Below, one piece after another: positions 52,199 to 61,800 of a DNA stretch of 64,000 bases. Source of the stretch: Verrucomicrobiales bacterium (GTDB lineage: Bacteria; Verrucomicrobiota; Verrucomicrobiia; Verrucomicrobiales; DEV007). The notes beneath the pieces are model-generated. The model was not told the DNA's origin, made no database searches, and saw only the letters and a program-made list of their open reading frames with translations. Where the stretch lies: contig JAEUHI010000046.1 in the NCBI GenBank assembly GCA_016795385.1, positions 151,168 to 215,167 of the forward strand, in the 5' to 3' direction. The stretch's first letter is position 1. Every line of letters begins with the position of its first letter. The position numbers and the translations under genes are program-made.

Positions 52199-53736
52199 TC
52201 ATCGGCGAACCATTCGCGGAGGTCGCGCGCGTGGAAGACGGTATAGGTTTTCTCCGTGGCCTGGAGCTTTACGGTGATGGTTTCCAGCTTCTCGACGTTG
52301 CCGAAGCATTTCGCGTAACGGCGCGGGAGTCGCTCGCTTTCCGGAAAGAGGATGAGCGCGTCGCGTCCGATCAGTCCGGCCGCCTGCGAAAGATTCCACA
52401 TCTCATATTGGGAATCGACGCCCGGACGCGGGTCGAAATTGTAAACTCGCGGTTGATCGGGCAGGCCGAAGGCAAGCTGGCTCGTGAGGTCGCGGTGTCC
52501 GATGACAAGGAGGAAAGGAGCGTCCTTCTCCGGCAGCTTCTGCCTGACGCCCTCGAAGGCGGCAGCGAGGTCGTCATAGCCGAGGAGCCGTCGATTCGGG
52601 TCGGCGGTGTGGCCTGCCATACCAAGCGCCGAGAACAAGGGGGATGCGGCATAAAAATACCCCACGAGGAGGAATCCGACAGCCAAGGTCACGGGGAAAA
52701 GTCGTCGCCACGACGTCGGGGGGAACCCGGCGGAGACCACGCCCCGATACCATGCTGCGACGAGGACGATGCCAGAGAGGTAAAACACCGCGGCCCAGTT
52801 GGGCTGCAGACCCTGCCGTAATGCCAGCAGCAGCATTACCGCCAGGGGCAGCGCGCCGAAGGTGAGCAGGAAGCGGTGTGGCAAAACCGCGCGACGGAGC
52901 AAGGGCAGGCCGCCCAGTGCGAGGGAAAAGAGAACGAAAGCCGTCCCCGGCGAGAGCACGCCAAGCTGGGTTCCGAGGAAGGAGAGGAAATCCCCGAGGC
53001 GCTCGACGATCACGTTGCCGCCGTCGCTCTTCACCTCGAAGTGGTGGCTGGTGTGCTGGAACGTGATCCAATCATGTCGGGCATTCCAGACCAGCGGAGG
53101 CAAGAGGGAGAGGTAGGAGCCGAGCAGGACGATCCAGAGGACGGGCCTCCGCAGGAGCGGTCGCGTCTCCGATGACAAGCCCGCGAAGATCAAGGTGATC
53201 AATGGAAAGACCATCATCATTTGTTTGCAGAGATGGCCGATCGCGAGGGCGCAAAAGAGAAGGAGAAATGAACCAAGGCCGCCCTTGCCATCGACGATGC
53301 GCCAGAGCATCCACAGGGCCGTGCTCCAGCAGATGACGAGCGGGGCGTCGATCGTCAGGAAAAACGACAATACGGCGTTGGCGGGAGCTGCGAGGCCGAG
53401 CAGCACCGCATACCAGCCTGTCCGAGCATCAAAAAGATCGGCGGCGAGACGGTAGAGAATCAGCAGGGAGGTGGTGCCCAGAAAGGCTGCCATCGCACGG
53501 ATGCCGAAAAGACTGCCTCCGCCCATCCAATCAACGAGGGCGTAGAGCCAGGCGATGAAGGGGGGCTTGGAATAATAGCCGTAATCGAGTTGGCGTCCCC
53601 AATCCCAGTAATAGGCCTCGTCGCCGGCCGGATTGGTGGCAAAGATCGCCGCATAGATCAAACGAAACACCAAAACCGCCCCGATGAGATAGAGAGCGCG
53701 TCGAAGGTAGGTGGCATCATTCGCCGCAGATTCCAT
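52189..53736 (-). CDS. GT39/ArnT-like polytopic glycosyltransferase
   Basis: The protein has 515 residues from the ATG of MESAANDATYLRR; a TTG 39 bases upstream would add a hydrophilic tail. About ten hydrophobic segments are visible. The first lumenal loop has NPAGDEAYYWDWGRQLDYGYYSKPPFIAWL, the acidic signature of the GT39/PMT-2/ArnT family that uses polyprenyl-phosphate sugars. The C-terminal part is a short soluble domain. It likely transfers a sugar to a lipid or protein outside the membrane. Substrate and acceptor are unknown. Its end overlaps the ankyrin/transpeptidase gene by ten bases. Confidence 0.85.
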   Translation of the reverse strand: MESAANDATYLRRALYLIGAVLVFRLIYAAIFATNPAGDEAYYWDWGRQLDYGYYSKPPFIAWLYALVDWMGGGSLFGIRAMAAFLGTTSLLILYRLAADLFDARTGWYAVLLGLAAPANAVLSFFLTIDAPLVICWSTALWMLWRIVDGKGGLGSFLLLFCALAIGHLCKQMMMVFPLITLIFAGLSSETRPLLRRPVLWIVLLGSYLSLLPPLVWNARHDWITFQHTSHHFEVKSDGGNVIVERLGDFLSFLGTQLGVLSPGTAFVLFSLALGGLPLLRRAVLPHRFLLTFGALPLAVMLLLALRQGLQPNWAAVFYLSGIVLVAAWYRGVVSAGFPPTSWRRLFPVTLAVGFLLVGYFYAASPLFSALGMAGHTADPNRRLLGYDDLAAAFEGVRQKLPEKDAPFLLVIGHRDLTSQLAFGLPDQPRVYNFDPRPGVDSQYEMWNLSQAAGLIGRDALILFPESERLPRRYAKCFGNVEKLETITVKLQATEKTYTVFHARDLREWFADDQG

Positions 53737-53823
53737 AAGTCCATTGCTTCCCGCAAGCGGGGAATGCTGGACCAAAATGCCCGGATTGCGAACGGTTTCG
53801 GGATCTTTTCGCCGGAGGCGGTA

Positions 53824-55020
53824 TCACCGCATTTGACCAATGATCCGATCGGCGGCGGATGCCGTCCGCGCATTCACATCATCCCAGGAGGAGTAGGTTT
53901 TCACACCATTCACCACCTGCGGAGCCTGACGGGGACCGGATGCCGTGCTGGGGGCTGCGGGAGCGACCGGCGCGGTGGCCGTGCCGGACTCTTTCACGAT
54001 CTCTCCGTTTGCGATGATCGTCTCGGCTCCGGTGAGGTCGATTTCCTTCCGCGGAACCTTGATTTTGGTGATCGGCGTGAGAATCCCGCCTTCGCGATCG
54101 TCCTTGGCCTCTTTCTTCTCGGGCGCGGGTTTGGACTCGTCGCGCCGGATTTCGTAAGTTGCGACTTCGTTGGTCGGCTTGGCAGCGGCCGGGGTGGTCG
54201 TGGGAGCTGGAGCAGCGGCGGGAACTGCCGCGACAGGCGCAGCCGCGACCGGCTCGTCGACCATGGGCGCGGCGGCGACGGGAGGCTGCGCCTCCTCTGA
54301 TTCATGCTTCTTGCGACCGAGGAAGGGGATCCAGCTCGATTTTTCCTTTTCTGCCTTCACGCCTGCAAACTCGGGGGTATCGACCTTCACGTTCGAGGCG
54401 GCGGGGGTATCCACCGTGGCCGGAGCCTCCGCCCGGGGCGTGGGCTTGGCGACCGGAGGCGGGGACGCTACGGGTGTTGCCGCCATCATGGGGGCCGCCG
54501 CAGGAACCGGCGGTATTGGGGAAACCACGGGATTCTCATCGGCAGAGTCACCCTTTTTCCCGAAACCGAGGAAACCCCGCTTTTTCTCACTACTGGAGTT
54601 GGTGGCGGCGAGCACGGGGCTGGTGGACTCCGAAGAGAGTGGCTGCATCGCCAGGACGGGTTTCTCGGTGGCGGCCGGAGCCGTCGCGGAAGGGGCCGGA
54701 GCAGCGGTCTCCGCGGTCACGGGACGCTCCACCCGCCGGCCGTTCTCGATCACGTAGGAAACGGGAGCGACCCGTTGAGGTTCACCCGTACGGAAAATTC
54801 CTTCGTCCGAGGCGGGTTTGCGATCCGTTCTCGTGGCGGATGAAGAGAGGTTGGCCGAACTGCCGTCCTGCTCCGGAAAGAGTCCTGCGGAGATCTGCTC
54901 GGCCGGAGGAGCCCCGAATCCAAAGAAACCGCCTCCACGCTTGACCGGTGGATCGGCGGCCATCGCGGCCATCGCGGGCAAGGCGAGCACGGGGATCAGA
55001 GGGAGGAGAAAGGTTCTCAT
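53824..55020 (-). CDS. Exported low-complexity Ala/Pro-rich protein with repeated FxGF-type motifs
   Basis: The protein has 398 residues with a signal peptide (MRTFLLPLIPVLALPAMAAMA). Long Ala/Pro/Val-rich linkers separate three short aromatic-basic motifs: GGGFFGFG, KKRGFLGFGKKG and WIPFLGRKKHE. Two more ordered stretches are APVSYVIENGRRVERPV and VNGVKTYSSWDDVNART near the C-terminus. No family is recognised. The design suggests a periplasmic or surface linker protein with repeated binding motifs. Bias in composition could make hits in searches unreliable. Confidence 0.65.
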   Translation of the reverse strand: MRTFLLPLIPVLALPAMAAMAADPPVKRGGGFFGFGAPPAEQISAGLFPEQDGSSANLSSSATRTDRKPASDEGIFRTGEPQRVAPVSYVIENGRRVERPVTAETAAPAPSATAPAATEKPVLAMQPLSSESTSPVLAATNSSSEKKRGFLGFGKKGDSADENPVVSPIPPVPAAAPMMAATPVASPPPVAKPTPRAEAPATVDTPAASNVKVDTPEFAGVKAEKEKSSWIPFLGRKKHESEEAQPPVAAAPMVDEPVAAAPVAAVPAAAPAPTTTPAAAKPTNEVATYEIRRDESKPAPEKKEAKDDREGGILTPITKIKVPRKEIDLTGAETIIANGEIVKESGTATAPVAPAAPSTASGPRQAPQVVNGVKTYSSWDDVNARTASAADRIIGQMR

Positions 55021-55093
55021 CGGTTTCTACAATAACGGTGCACCCGGCATGGTTCAAGCACGGTACCAGTTCTGTAACGGATGTCTCGCCGGA

Positions 55094-58000
55094 TCAATGG
55101 CCCTTTTTTGCGTCCCCGGACTTCAAGGACTGCAAAAAGGCAATGAGATCCCGGATTTCCGACTTTTTCAGAAGGTATCCCATCGGGGGCATGGCGGAGA
55201 CGGGCGGTTGTCGGTTCGCCACGTCGGACATGGGAATGCGGCGATCCACTTGTTTCGCCGGGTCCGCGGGATCGGGCATCTTCAGCACGATTTCCCCGTC
55301 GTTTTCGCTCATGAGAATCCCGCCGAGGCTCTCTCCATTTTTCAGGCTGACGAGCGTGATGCCATAACCGGGCGCGACGACCGCACTGGGCGAGATGAGC
55401 GCCTCAAGGAAATAGCGGGCATCATGTTTGCTACCGATGCCCGTCAATTCCGGACCGGCGATACCGCCGTCGCCATCGATTTTGTGGCATTTGGAGCATT
55501 GTCCGGCGGCGTGGGTGAGAAAGATCTCCCGTCCTTTTCCCGGATCACCGCCCTCGCGGGCCGCGGCAAAGGCAGCCAGCGGATCGGCCGGATCATGTGA
55601 TTTTTCGTAAGCGGCGAGACGCTCGCGGATGGCGGGATCTTCCTTCATTGCCGCGCTCTCGAGAAGATCGAGCAAGGCACCGGGTTCTTCCCCTGCAAGG
55701 GCTTCGAGGCGGCCGCGGAGATAGCTGGTCGCCTCCGGAGCAGGAGATTCCCCCAAAATCCGATAGCCGGCCTGGCGGAGACGTAGCTCACCCGATCCGG
55801 CCATTTCGATCGCGGCGGCGGTTCCCCGCGCTGCATCGACTTGGGCGAGCAGTCTCACGGCGGTGGCACGCACCGGGGCATCGCTGATTTTCAAGAGGGA
55901 ATCCCACAGGGGGGCGAGAGCCGCGGGATCCTGCCGAAAAAGGCCCTCGAGTGAGCTGATGCGGGACTCCGACGCCGCTGAATCGTCGAGGATCTGCATT
56001 TTCAGAAGGTCTGCCGGTGCGGGGACCTGGTAATCCAAAGCGAGACGGGTCGCGAGGCCGACGAGGGCACCTTCCGCCGAAGCAAAAACCTTGGGCAAGC
56101 CGTCCTTCACGGCTGCGGTGATGTCGGCCCGACTTTTCGCATCGAGCGGCCGGTGCCGTCCGGTGACGGCGTCGACCGGGTTGGGGGAGCGCCATTCGAG
56201 CAGGGCGAGGACGGCCTGTTCGCGAAGGAGCGCGGGAAGCTTGGGTTGTGCCGCGTAAGCGAGGAGGAGGGCCGCATTCTCGGACGCGCCCGCGCGGAAA
56301 TTGGCGTTGATGAGCCGGGTCTGGATCAGCATATCGCGGTGGTCCGCGGGCAGCCGGGTCCCTTCCGCGGCGTTCGCGTAGGACTCGATCGATCGGGCGA
56401 GATCGGGCAGGGCGGTGAGGAGGTCGAGATCATGGATGGCCCGGATCGCTTCGAGCCGCACCCCTTCATCGGCGTCGCGTAGAAAATACTTCACACGGGG
56501 ATCCTCCAGCTTCCGCAGGGTAAGAAGCACCCCGAGGCGCACCGCGGCGGATTCGTTCTTCACCTCTTTGAGGATCTTCTCACGTTCGTTCAGATACCAC
56601 ATGCCTTCGATACACGCGTGCCGGAGAAAAACATCGCGGTTGTCGTTGGTGGCCAGCAGTTCGAGCAACTTGGGCAGTGCCGTGACGATGCCGCATTTCC
56701 CTACCCCGATCGCGGCAAAGGACTTCACGCGATCCGAGGAGTCGGTGAGCGCGTTGACGAGAGCCTCTCCTGCGACCGTTTTGCGGGAATCCGAGAGCAC
56801 CTCGGCCGCCTGGGCGCGAACTTCGGCATCGGAATCGCCCAGCAAAGGGATGACGGAAGCGAGAAGTGATTCGTCCTTGCGGGAGAGTTGGCCGAGCCCC
56901 CAGATACCATGAAGGCGCTTGAAGCGGTTCTCCGTTTGCACCGAAGCTGCCGTGAGGATCTCTTTCGCATCGCGGCGCGCCAGCTCGAACTGTGCCCGCT
57001 GCCGCACGCGCAGATCGGCATGACCAAGTGCGCCATCGAGCGCAGGCAGGTCAAGGTCCGACAGGGGAGTTGTGAGGAGTCGGGCGGTGTCGGCGAGAAG
57101 TTCGCCCTTTGCCTTGGCCGTCTCCGGAGACCAGAGGGTGTAGACATTGCCGAGATCCTGTTTATACCAGCCGCTGTTGTTGAAGCAGCTCAGATACATC
57201 TTCCCATCAGGACCGAACTCCACGTCGGTATTGCCGAGGCCCACCATGAAGACTTCCTTGTGTGCCACGGCGAAGCCCGCGCCCGCTTCCTTCACCGAGA
57301 ACGCTTCAAGGTCGCCGTTGGCCCCGCCGAAGTTGCAGACCCAGAAGTGGCCATCGTAACGCTCCGGCATCGTGGTCGCCCCGTAATTGTAGACCACGCC
57401 GCTCGGACCCCAGGAAACCTTGTCGATCGGAGGCAGGGCGTGGGCGGGTCTGCCTTCGTGCTGTGGCTCCCAGAGGGCTTCGCCGGTCCACGGATTGAGC
57501 GGGATCTCCTTGTGTCCGGGGTGGGTGTAGTTCGGAGTTCGTAGTTTCAGTTGGTTTCGAAAATTCATCAGCACCTGGTGCCCGTGGTGCCAGCCCGAGT
57601 CTCCACCCTCGATCAGGTAGACAAGACGGCCGTTATCCCAGGCGTCGGCATTGTTGTCGCAGGTAAAGAGGTTCCCATAGGCGTCGAAGGCGAGTTCCTG
57701 CGGGTTGCGCAGCCCGGTGTAGTATTCCTCGAGGTTGGATCCATCGGGATCACAGCGGAAGACCCCGCCGCTGAAGGGGCGGTGATAGTGACGCCCCTCC
57801 TTTGTGGTGAAGGAATACCCCCGGTCACCGATCGACCAGTAGAGTTTTCCATCCGGTCCCCGGACCAGACCGTGCATGTCGTGGCCGGAAATGCTCATGC
57901 GGACCCCGAAACCATCCTGCAGGGAGATCCGCTCGTCGGCGGTTCCGTCGCCATCCTTGTCCGTCAGTTTCCAGAGGTGGGGGATGTTCGAATAGTAGAT

Positions 58001-58555
58001 CGATCCGTCTTCTCCGGCGATCAGACCGATCCCGGGACCATCGAGGATGTCGTTGAAGCCCGTGGCGAAGACACCCGTCTTGTCGGCGCGTCCATTCCCG
58101 TCGGCGTCCTCGATCCGCACGATCCGGTCGGTGAACTCGGTGTAAAAGGAAAGGGGGCGTGTCACGACATCCCGCTCATACATCGCGAGACGGTCGGCAT
58201 TGGTCTCGTTGTCAATGTCATCGAGGAGGATCTGCTGTTCGTTGCGGATATCCTGGACACCGGCCCTCCAGCGATGGATTTCGGCGACATGGAGCCGCCC
58301 GGCCTTATCGAAGCAGATCGCGCTGGGATTCTGAGTCTGGCTGGAATCGGCGAAGAGGGCCGCGGTGATGCCCTCGGGCAGTTTGAAGTTCTGGATCCGC
58401 ACCTTGGCCTCGGCGTCATAGGCCTCGCGGCTCAGGAAGGCGGCGGGAGCGGCGAGCGTCTTGCCTCCGGCAGGGGATGCTTCTTGCGCCAAGACCGGCA
58501 GTCCGGGGGTGAGAAGCGTGGTGAGGCAGCAGAGGGAAGCGCGTTTCATGGGCAT
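55094..58555 (-). CDS. PVC-type exported heme-binding (CxxCH) protein with HEAT-like repeats
   Basis: The protein has 1153 residues from the ATG of MPMKRASLCC (the ATG two codons later is equally likely), followed by a signal peptide. A propeller or dehydrogenase domain comes first (LPEGITAALFADSSQTQNPSAICFDKAGRLHVAE, DGNGRADKTGVFATGFNDILDGPGIGL). A run of HEAT-like helices lies in the middle (LLGDSDAEVRAQAAEVLSDSRK). The C-terminal cytochrome domain has CSKCHKIDGDGG (C1020, C1023, H1024) and ends in LIAFLQSLK. Like the protein at 9924-12764 it is probably periplasmic and redox-active, with unknown substrate. The region between 58556 and 58816 includes the AT-rich stretch described separately. 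Confidence 0.88.
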   Translation of the reverse strand: MPMKRASLCCLTTLLTPGLPVLAQEASPAGGKTLAAPAAFLSREAYDAEAKVRIQNFKLPEGITAALFADSSQTQNPSAICFDKAGRLHVAEIHRWRAGVQDIRNEQQILLDDIDNETNADRLAMYERDVVTRPLSFYTEFTDRIVRIEDADGNGRADKTGVFATGFNDILDGPGIGLIAGEDGSIYYSNIPHLWKLTDKDGDGTADERISLQDGFGVRMSISGHDMHGLVRGPDGKLYWSIGDRGYSFTTKEGRHYHRPFSGGVFRCDPDGSNLEEYYTGLRNPQELAFDAYGNLFTCDNNADAWDNGRLVYLIEGGDSGWHHGHQVLMNFRNQLKLRTPNYTHPGHKEIPLNPWTGEALWEPQHEGRPAHALPPIDKVSWGPSGVVYNYGATTMPERYDGHFWVCNFGGANGDLEAFSVKEAGAGFAVAHKEVFMVGLGNTDVEFGPDGKMYLSCFNNSGWYKQDLGNVYTLWSPETAKAKGELLADTARLLTTPLSDLDLPALDGALGHADLRVRQRAQFELARRDAKEILTAASVQTENRFKRLHGIWGLGQLSRKDESLLASVIPLLGDSDAEVRAQAAEVLSDSRKTVAGEALVNALTDSSDRVKSFAAIGVGKCGIVTALPKLLELLATNDNRDVFLRHACIEGMWYLNEREKILKEVKNESAAVRLGVLLTLRKLEDPRVKYFLRDADEGVRLEAIRAIHDLDLLTALPDLARSIESYANAAEGTRLPADHRDMLIQTRLINANFRAGASENAALLLAYAAQPKLPALLREQAVLALLEWRSPNPVDAVTGRHRPLDAKSRADITAAVKDGLPKVFASAEGALVGLATRLALDYQVPAPADLLKMQILDDSAASESRISSLEGLFRQDPAALAPLWDSLLKISDAPVRATAVRLLAQVDAARGTAAAIEMAGSGELRLRQAGYRILGESPAPEATSYLRGRLEALAGEEPGALLDLLESAAMKEDPAIRERLAAYEKSHDPADPLAAFAAAREGGDPGKGREIFLTHAAGQCSKCHKIDGDGGIAGPELTGIGSKHDARYFLEALISPSAVVAPGYGITLVSLKNGESLGGILMSENDGEIVLKMPDPADPAKQVDRRIPMSDVANRQPPVSAMPPMGYLLKKSEIRDLIAFLQSLKSGDAKKGH

Positions 58556-58689
58556 CGTGAGGGCCAAACCTCCACTCTGGCACGATCCGGCGGATTTTCC
58601 ACGGAAGATCCGGCACGGCAAAACACCGGAAGCGCGCCGTGTCCAATTTCCGTGTGCAGACGAATCCGGTCGCGAAGATCCGGGCATAA

Positions 58690-58800
58690 TCAAAAATTTT
58701 CAATAATATTTAGTATTTATATTAAATATAATAAAATTTTGATTTATTCTTGAAAAGTTCCAAAAACCTTTTAAATTATGATATTAACATAAATCCTCCT
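58690..58800. promoter_or_regulatory. AT-rich divergent promoter region before the giant surface protein
   Basis: About 110 bases are strongly AT-rich, unlike the surrounding GC-rich DNA. Candidate -10 boxes are TATAAT at 58727-58732 and TATGAT at 58777-58782, both without a well-spaced -35. The promoters of the surface-protein gene and of the divergent cytochrome gene should lie here. Confidence 0.5.
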
Positions 58801-58816
58801 CACATCCATTGTCTCC

Positions 58817-61800
58817 ATGGCCAGTCTGCACCCCCGTCGTCGCGTTCGTTCCGAAGCTGATCTTTCTTCCGCCCCCGTTCATTTCGAGGCGGTTGAGCCC
58901 CGCGTCCTCTTTTCCGCCACGGCGATCGAGCCGGTCGATGGCGGCATGACCGCGCATCACGACCTTCCGGAGATGCAGGAAGAAGTGATCGTGGAAACCC
59001 TTACCGGGACCGCTGACGGCGCCGATTCCGGGCCACATGCCGCGGAAGACGAGATCCTCGGAGGGCTCAATTTCCGTGCCGCGGACCTGGATTCGCGCGA
59101 CTCGCGCGAACTGGTATTCGTTTCGAGTGGCGTTTTCGACGACGACTACCTCGCCCGTCACCTCGATCCGGCCTATGAAGTCTACCTGATCGAGCCCGGC
59201 TCCGATGCGATCGCCCAAATCGCGCAAGTCCTCGAGGGACGCAGCGGGATCGAGGCGATTCATCTCATCGGTCACGGTGAAGAGGGCCGCCTCTTCCTGG
59301 GGGATACGGTCCTCGATGCCTCGTCCATGTCTGGTTCACATGGGGCGCTCCTCGCCCAAATCGGATCTTCACTCTCGGATCGCGCAGACCTGCTCATTTA
59401 TGGTTGCGACTTTTCAAGCGGAGCGGATGGAGAGACCGCCGCTTCCCTTTTGGCACGGCTGACGGGCGCGGATGTCGCAACGTCGTCCGACAAAACGGGG
59501 CATTCCGCTCTCGGCGGCGACTGGGATCTCGAGGTATCGACCGGAGAGATTGAAGCCGCCACGATCGCCATGGCCGATTGGCGCGGGTTGCTGGCACCGC
59601 CGACGATCACCGCACCTGAGGGAGCTTTGTCGACGCTGGAGGACACCCCGTTGACCTTTTCCGGGTCGAATCTCATCACGGTGGGCAGTGATGAGTCTCC
59701 TTCTCTGACAGTTGTCCTGTCGGTCGGGCAGGGGGGGCTGAATCTCTCCGGTACGAGCGGGATCACCTTCCTCTCGGGCACCCAGAACGGCGATGCGCTG
59801 CTACAGATCAGCGGTACGATCGCGAACCTCAATGCCGCGATCAATGGACTCGTTTTCACGCCGGGACAGGATTTCTTTGGTCCGGAGACCCTCTCGATCA
59901 CGGTTGACGACGGGGATGACGTGACCAGCCGGGATCTATCCATCTCCGTGGTCTCGCAGAACGACGCGCCGGTGATCACCGTCAATCCCGTGAATGCCTC
60001 CGGCACGGGCACGCCTTCCGAAACGACGCCCCATACCTTCACTCTCGCCGATTTCGAGGCGGTCGATCCCGACAATACCAACAACCAGCTCACCTTCATC
60101 CTCGACGTCCTCCCTTCAGCGGGCGAACTTCGTCTGAACGGCTTCCCCGTTGCGGTCGGCACGGTCTTCACCCAGGCCATGCTCGACGCAGGAGCCCTCG
60201 TCTACGTCCACAAGGGTGGCGAGACCCATTCCGATTCCTTCACCCTCACCGTCAATGATGGAGCCGGAGGCACCGATGCCCTTGTCGTGATTCCCATCAC
60301 GATCACACCCGTGAACGATTCCATGACCGTCGTGACGCAGGCGGTGGTCTACGAAGGCGGCAGCACCAGTGATGGTGCGATCGCGCCCGGCAAGCCGGTG
60401 CCGGTGCTGAGCCTGGTCATCAGCGATGCCGAGGCGGATACGAAGACCGTCCGGATCACCTCGCTTCCAGGCGGAGGGTTGCTCTTTTTCAATGGCACGC
60501 AGGTGACCCAGGCGATGGTGGACGGAGGTTTTTCCTTCAATGCCGCGGATTCCGGACTTCTCGAATACCGGCATGATGGCATCGACGATCTGGGCACAAG
60601 CCCAAGCGACCGCAGTTTCACGATCCAGGTGACGGACCTCGGCGGCGGAGCCGGCCCCGGGGCGGTCCAGACGGTGAACCACACGGTGAACATCGATGTG
60701 GTGCCGGTGAACGATGATCTCGAACTCATCAACCTCAGCACCGCGGTGCCGACGATCTCGTCGGGGAACTCCCATGTCCTCGGCCTTGCCGACATGGAGG
60801 TGAATGATCCCGATGGTCCGAACAACCAGCTCACCTACACCCTCCAGTCCTCGCCTTTGCTGGGCGATCTCTACATCAACGGCCAGCTTTCGGGCGCGGG
60901 TGCGACCTTCACGCAGGCGCAGCTTGCCGCAGGCCAGGTCGTTTTCACCAATGGAGGAGCAAATGGTCCGGACAGCCTGTTCTTCACGGTTACGGATTCG
61001 CAGGTCAGCATCCTCACGGATGAGCTGGGGACGCTTCGAACTGGTGATCACACGACGCCCCAGCGGGTTCTCGAGTTGCGGTTCAATCTCACGGCATCCG
61101 GTGGTGGTGGCGCTGTCATCCGTCTGGACGAAGGTCAGAGCGCGACCGTGAACATCGCCGCTCCGGGCGAGACGATCGAACTCACCTCCGCCCCGGCGCG
61201 CGGACAGATCCTCGTGAACGGGATGCCGCTCGGGGTAGGGGTGCCGTATCTGGTGCAGCCGGGCGATGTCATTCTCTACGCCCACGATGGTTCACACAAC
61301 GACAGCGACATGATCAACCTTGTCGTCGATGGCATGCCGGAAATGATCGATGTGGTCGTGCGGCTCACGAACGACGCTCCCGTGCTGACGATCCTCTCCA
61401 CGGTCAACGGAATCCGCGAGGGATCCACGGGGACCATCACGACGGCCCATCTCAGCGTCACTGATGAAGAGACCACGGATCCGGGCCAGTTGATTTACAC
61501 CATGATCGGTTCTCCCTCCGGGGGCAGCCTGCTGAAGGATGGAAACAGGCTGCCGGCCTTCGGCACCTTCTCCCACCAGGATGTCATCGACGGGCGGATC
61601 ACCTACGAGCACGACGGGGACGAGCGCTTCCTCGACAGCGTGCAATTGCGGGTTTCCGATGGGAGTGCCACGGACACGGGGACTCTTTCCCTCGAAATCG
61701 TTCCGGTAAACGACCAGCCGGTCGTGACCGCCAGTTTCCTTGAATTGATGGAAGGGGCGACCAAGTCCTTCACCGCCGCCGACCTGGGGATCTCGGATGT

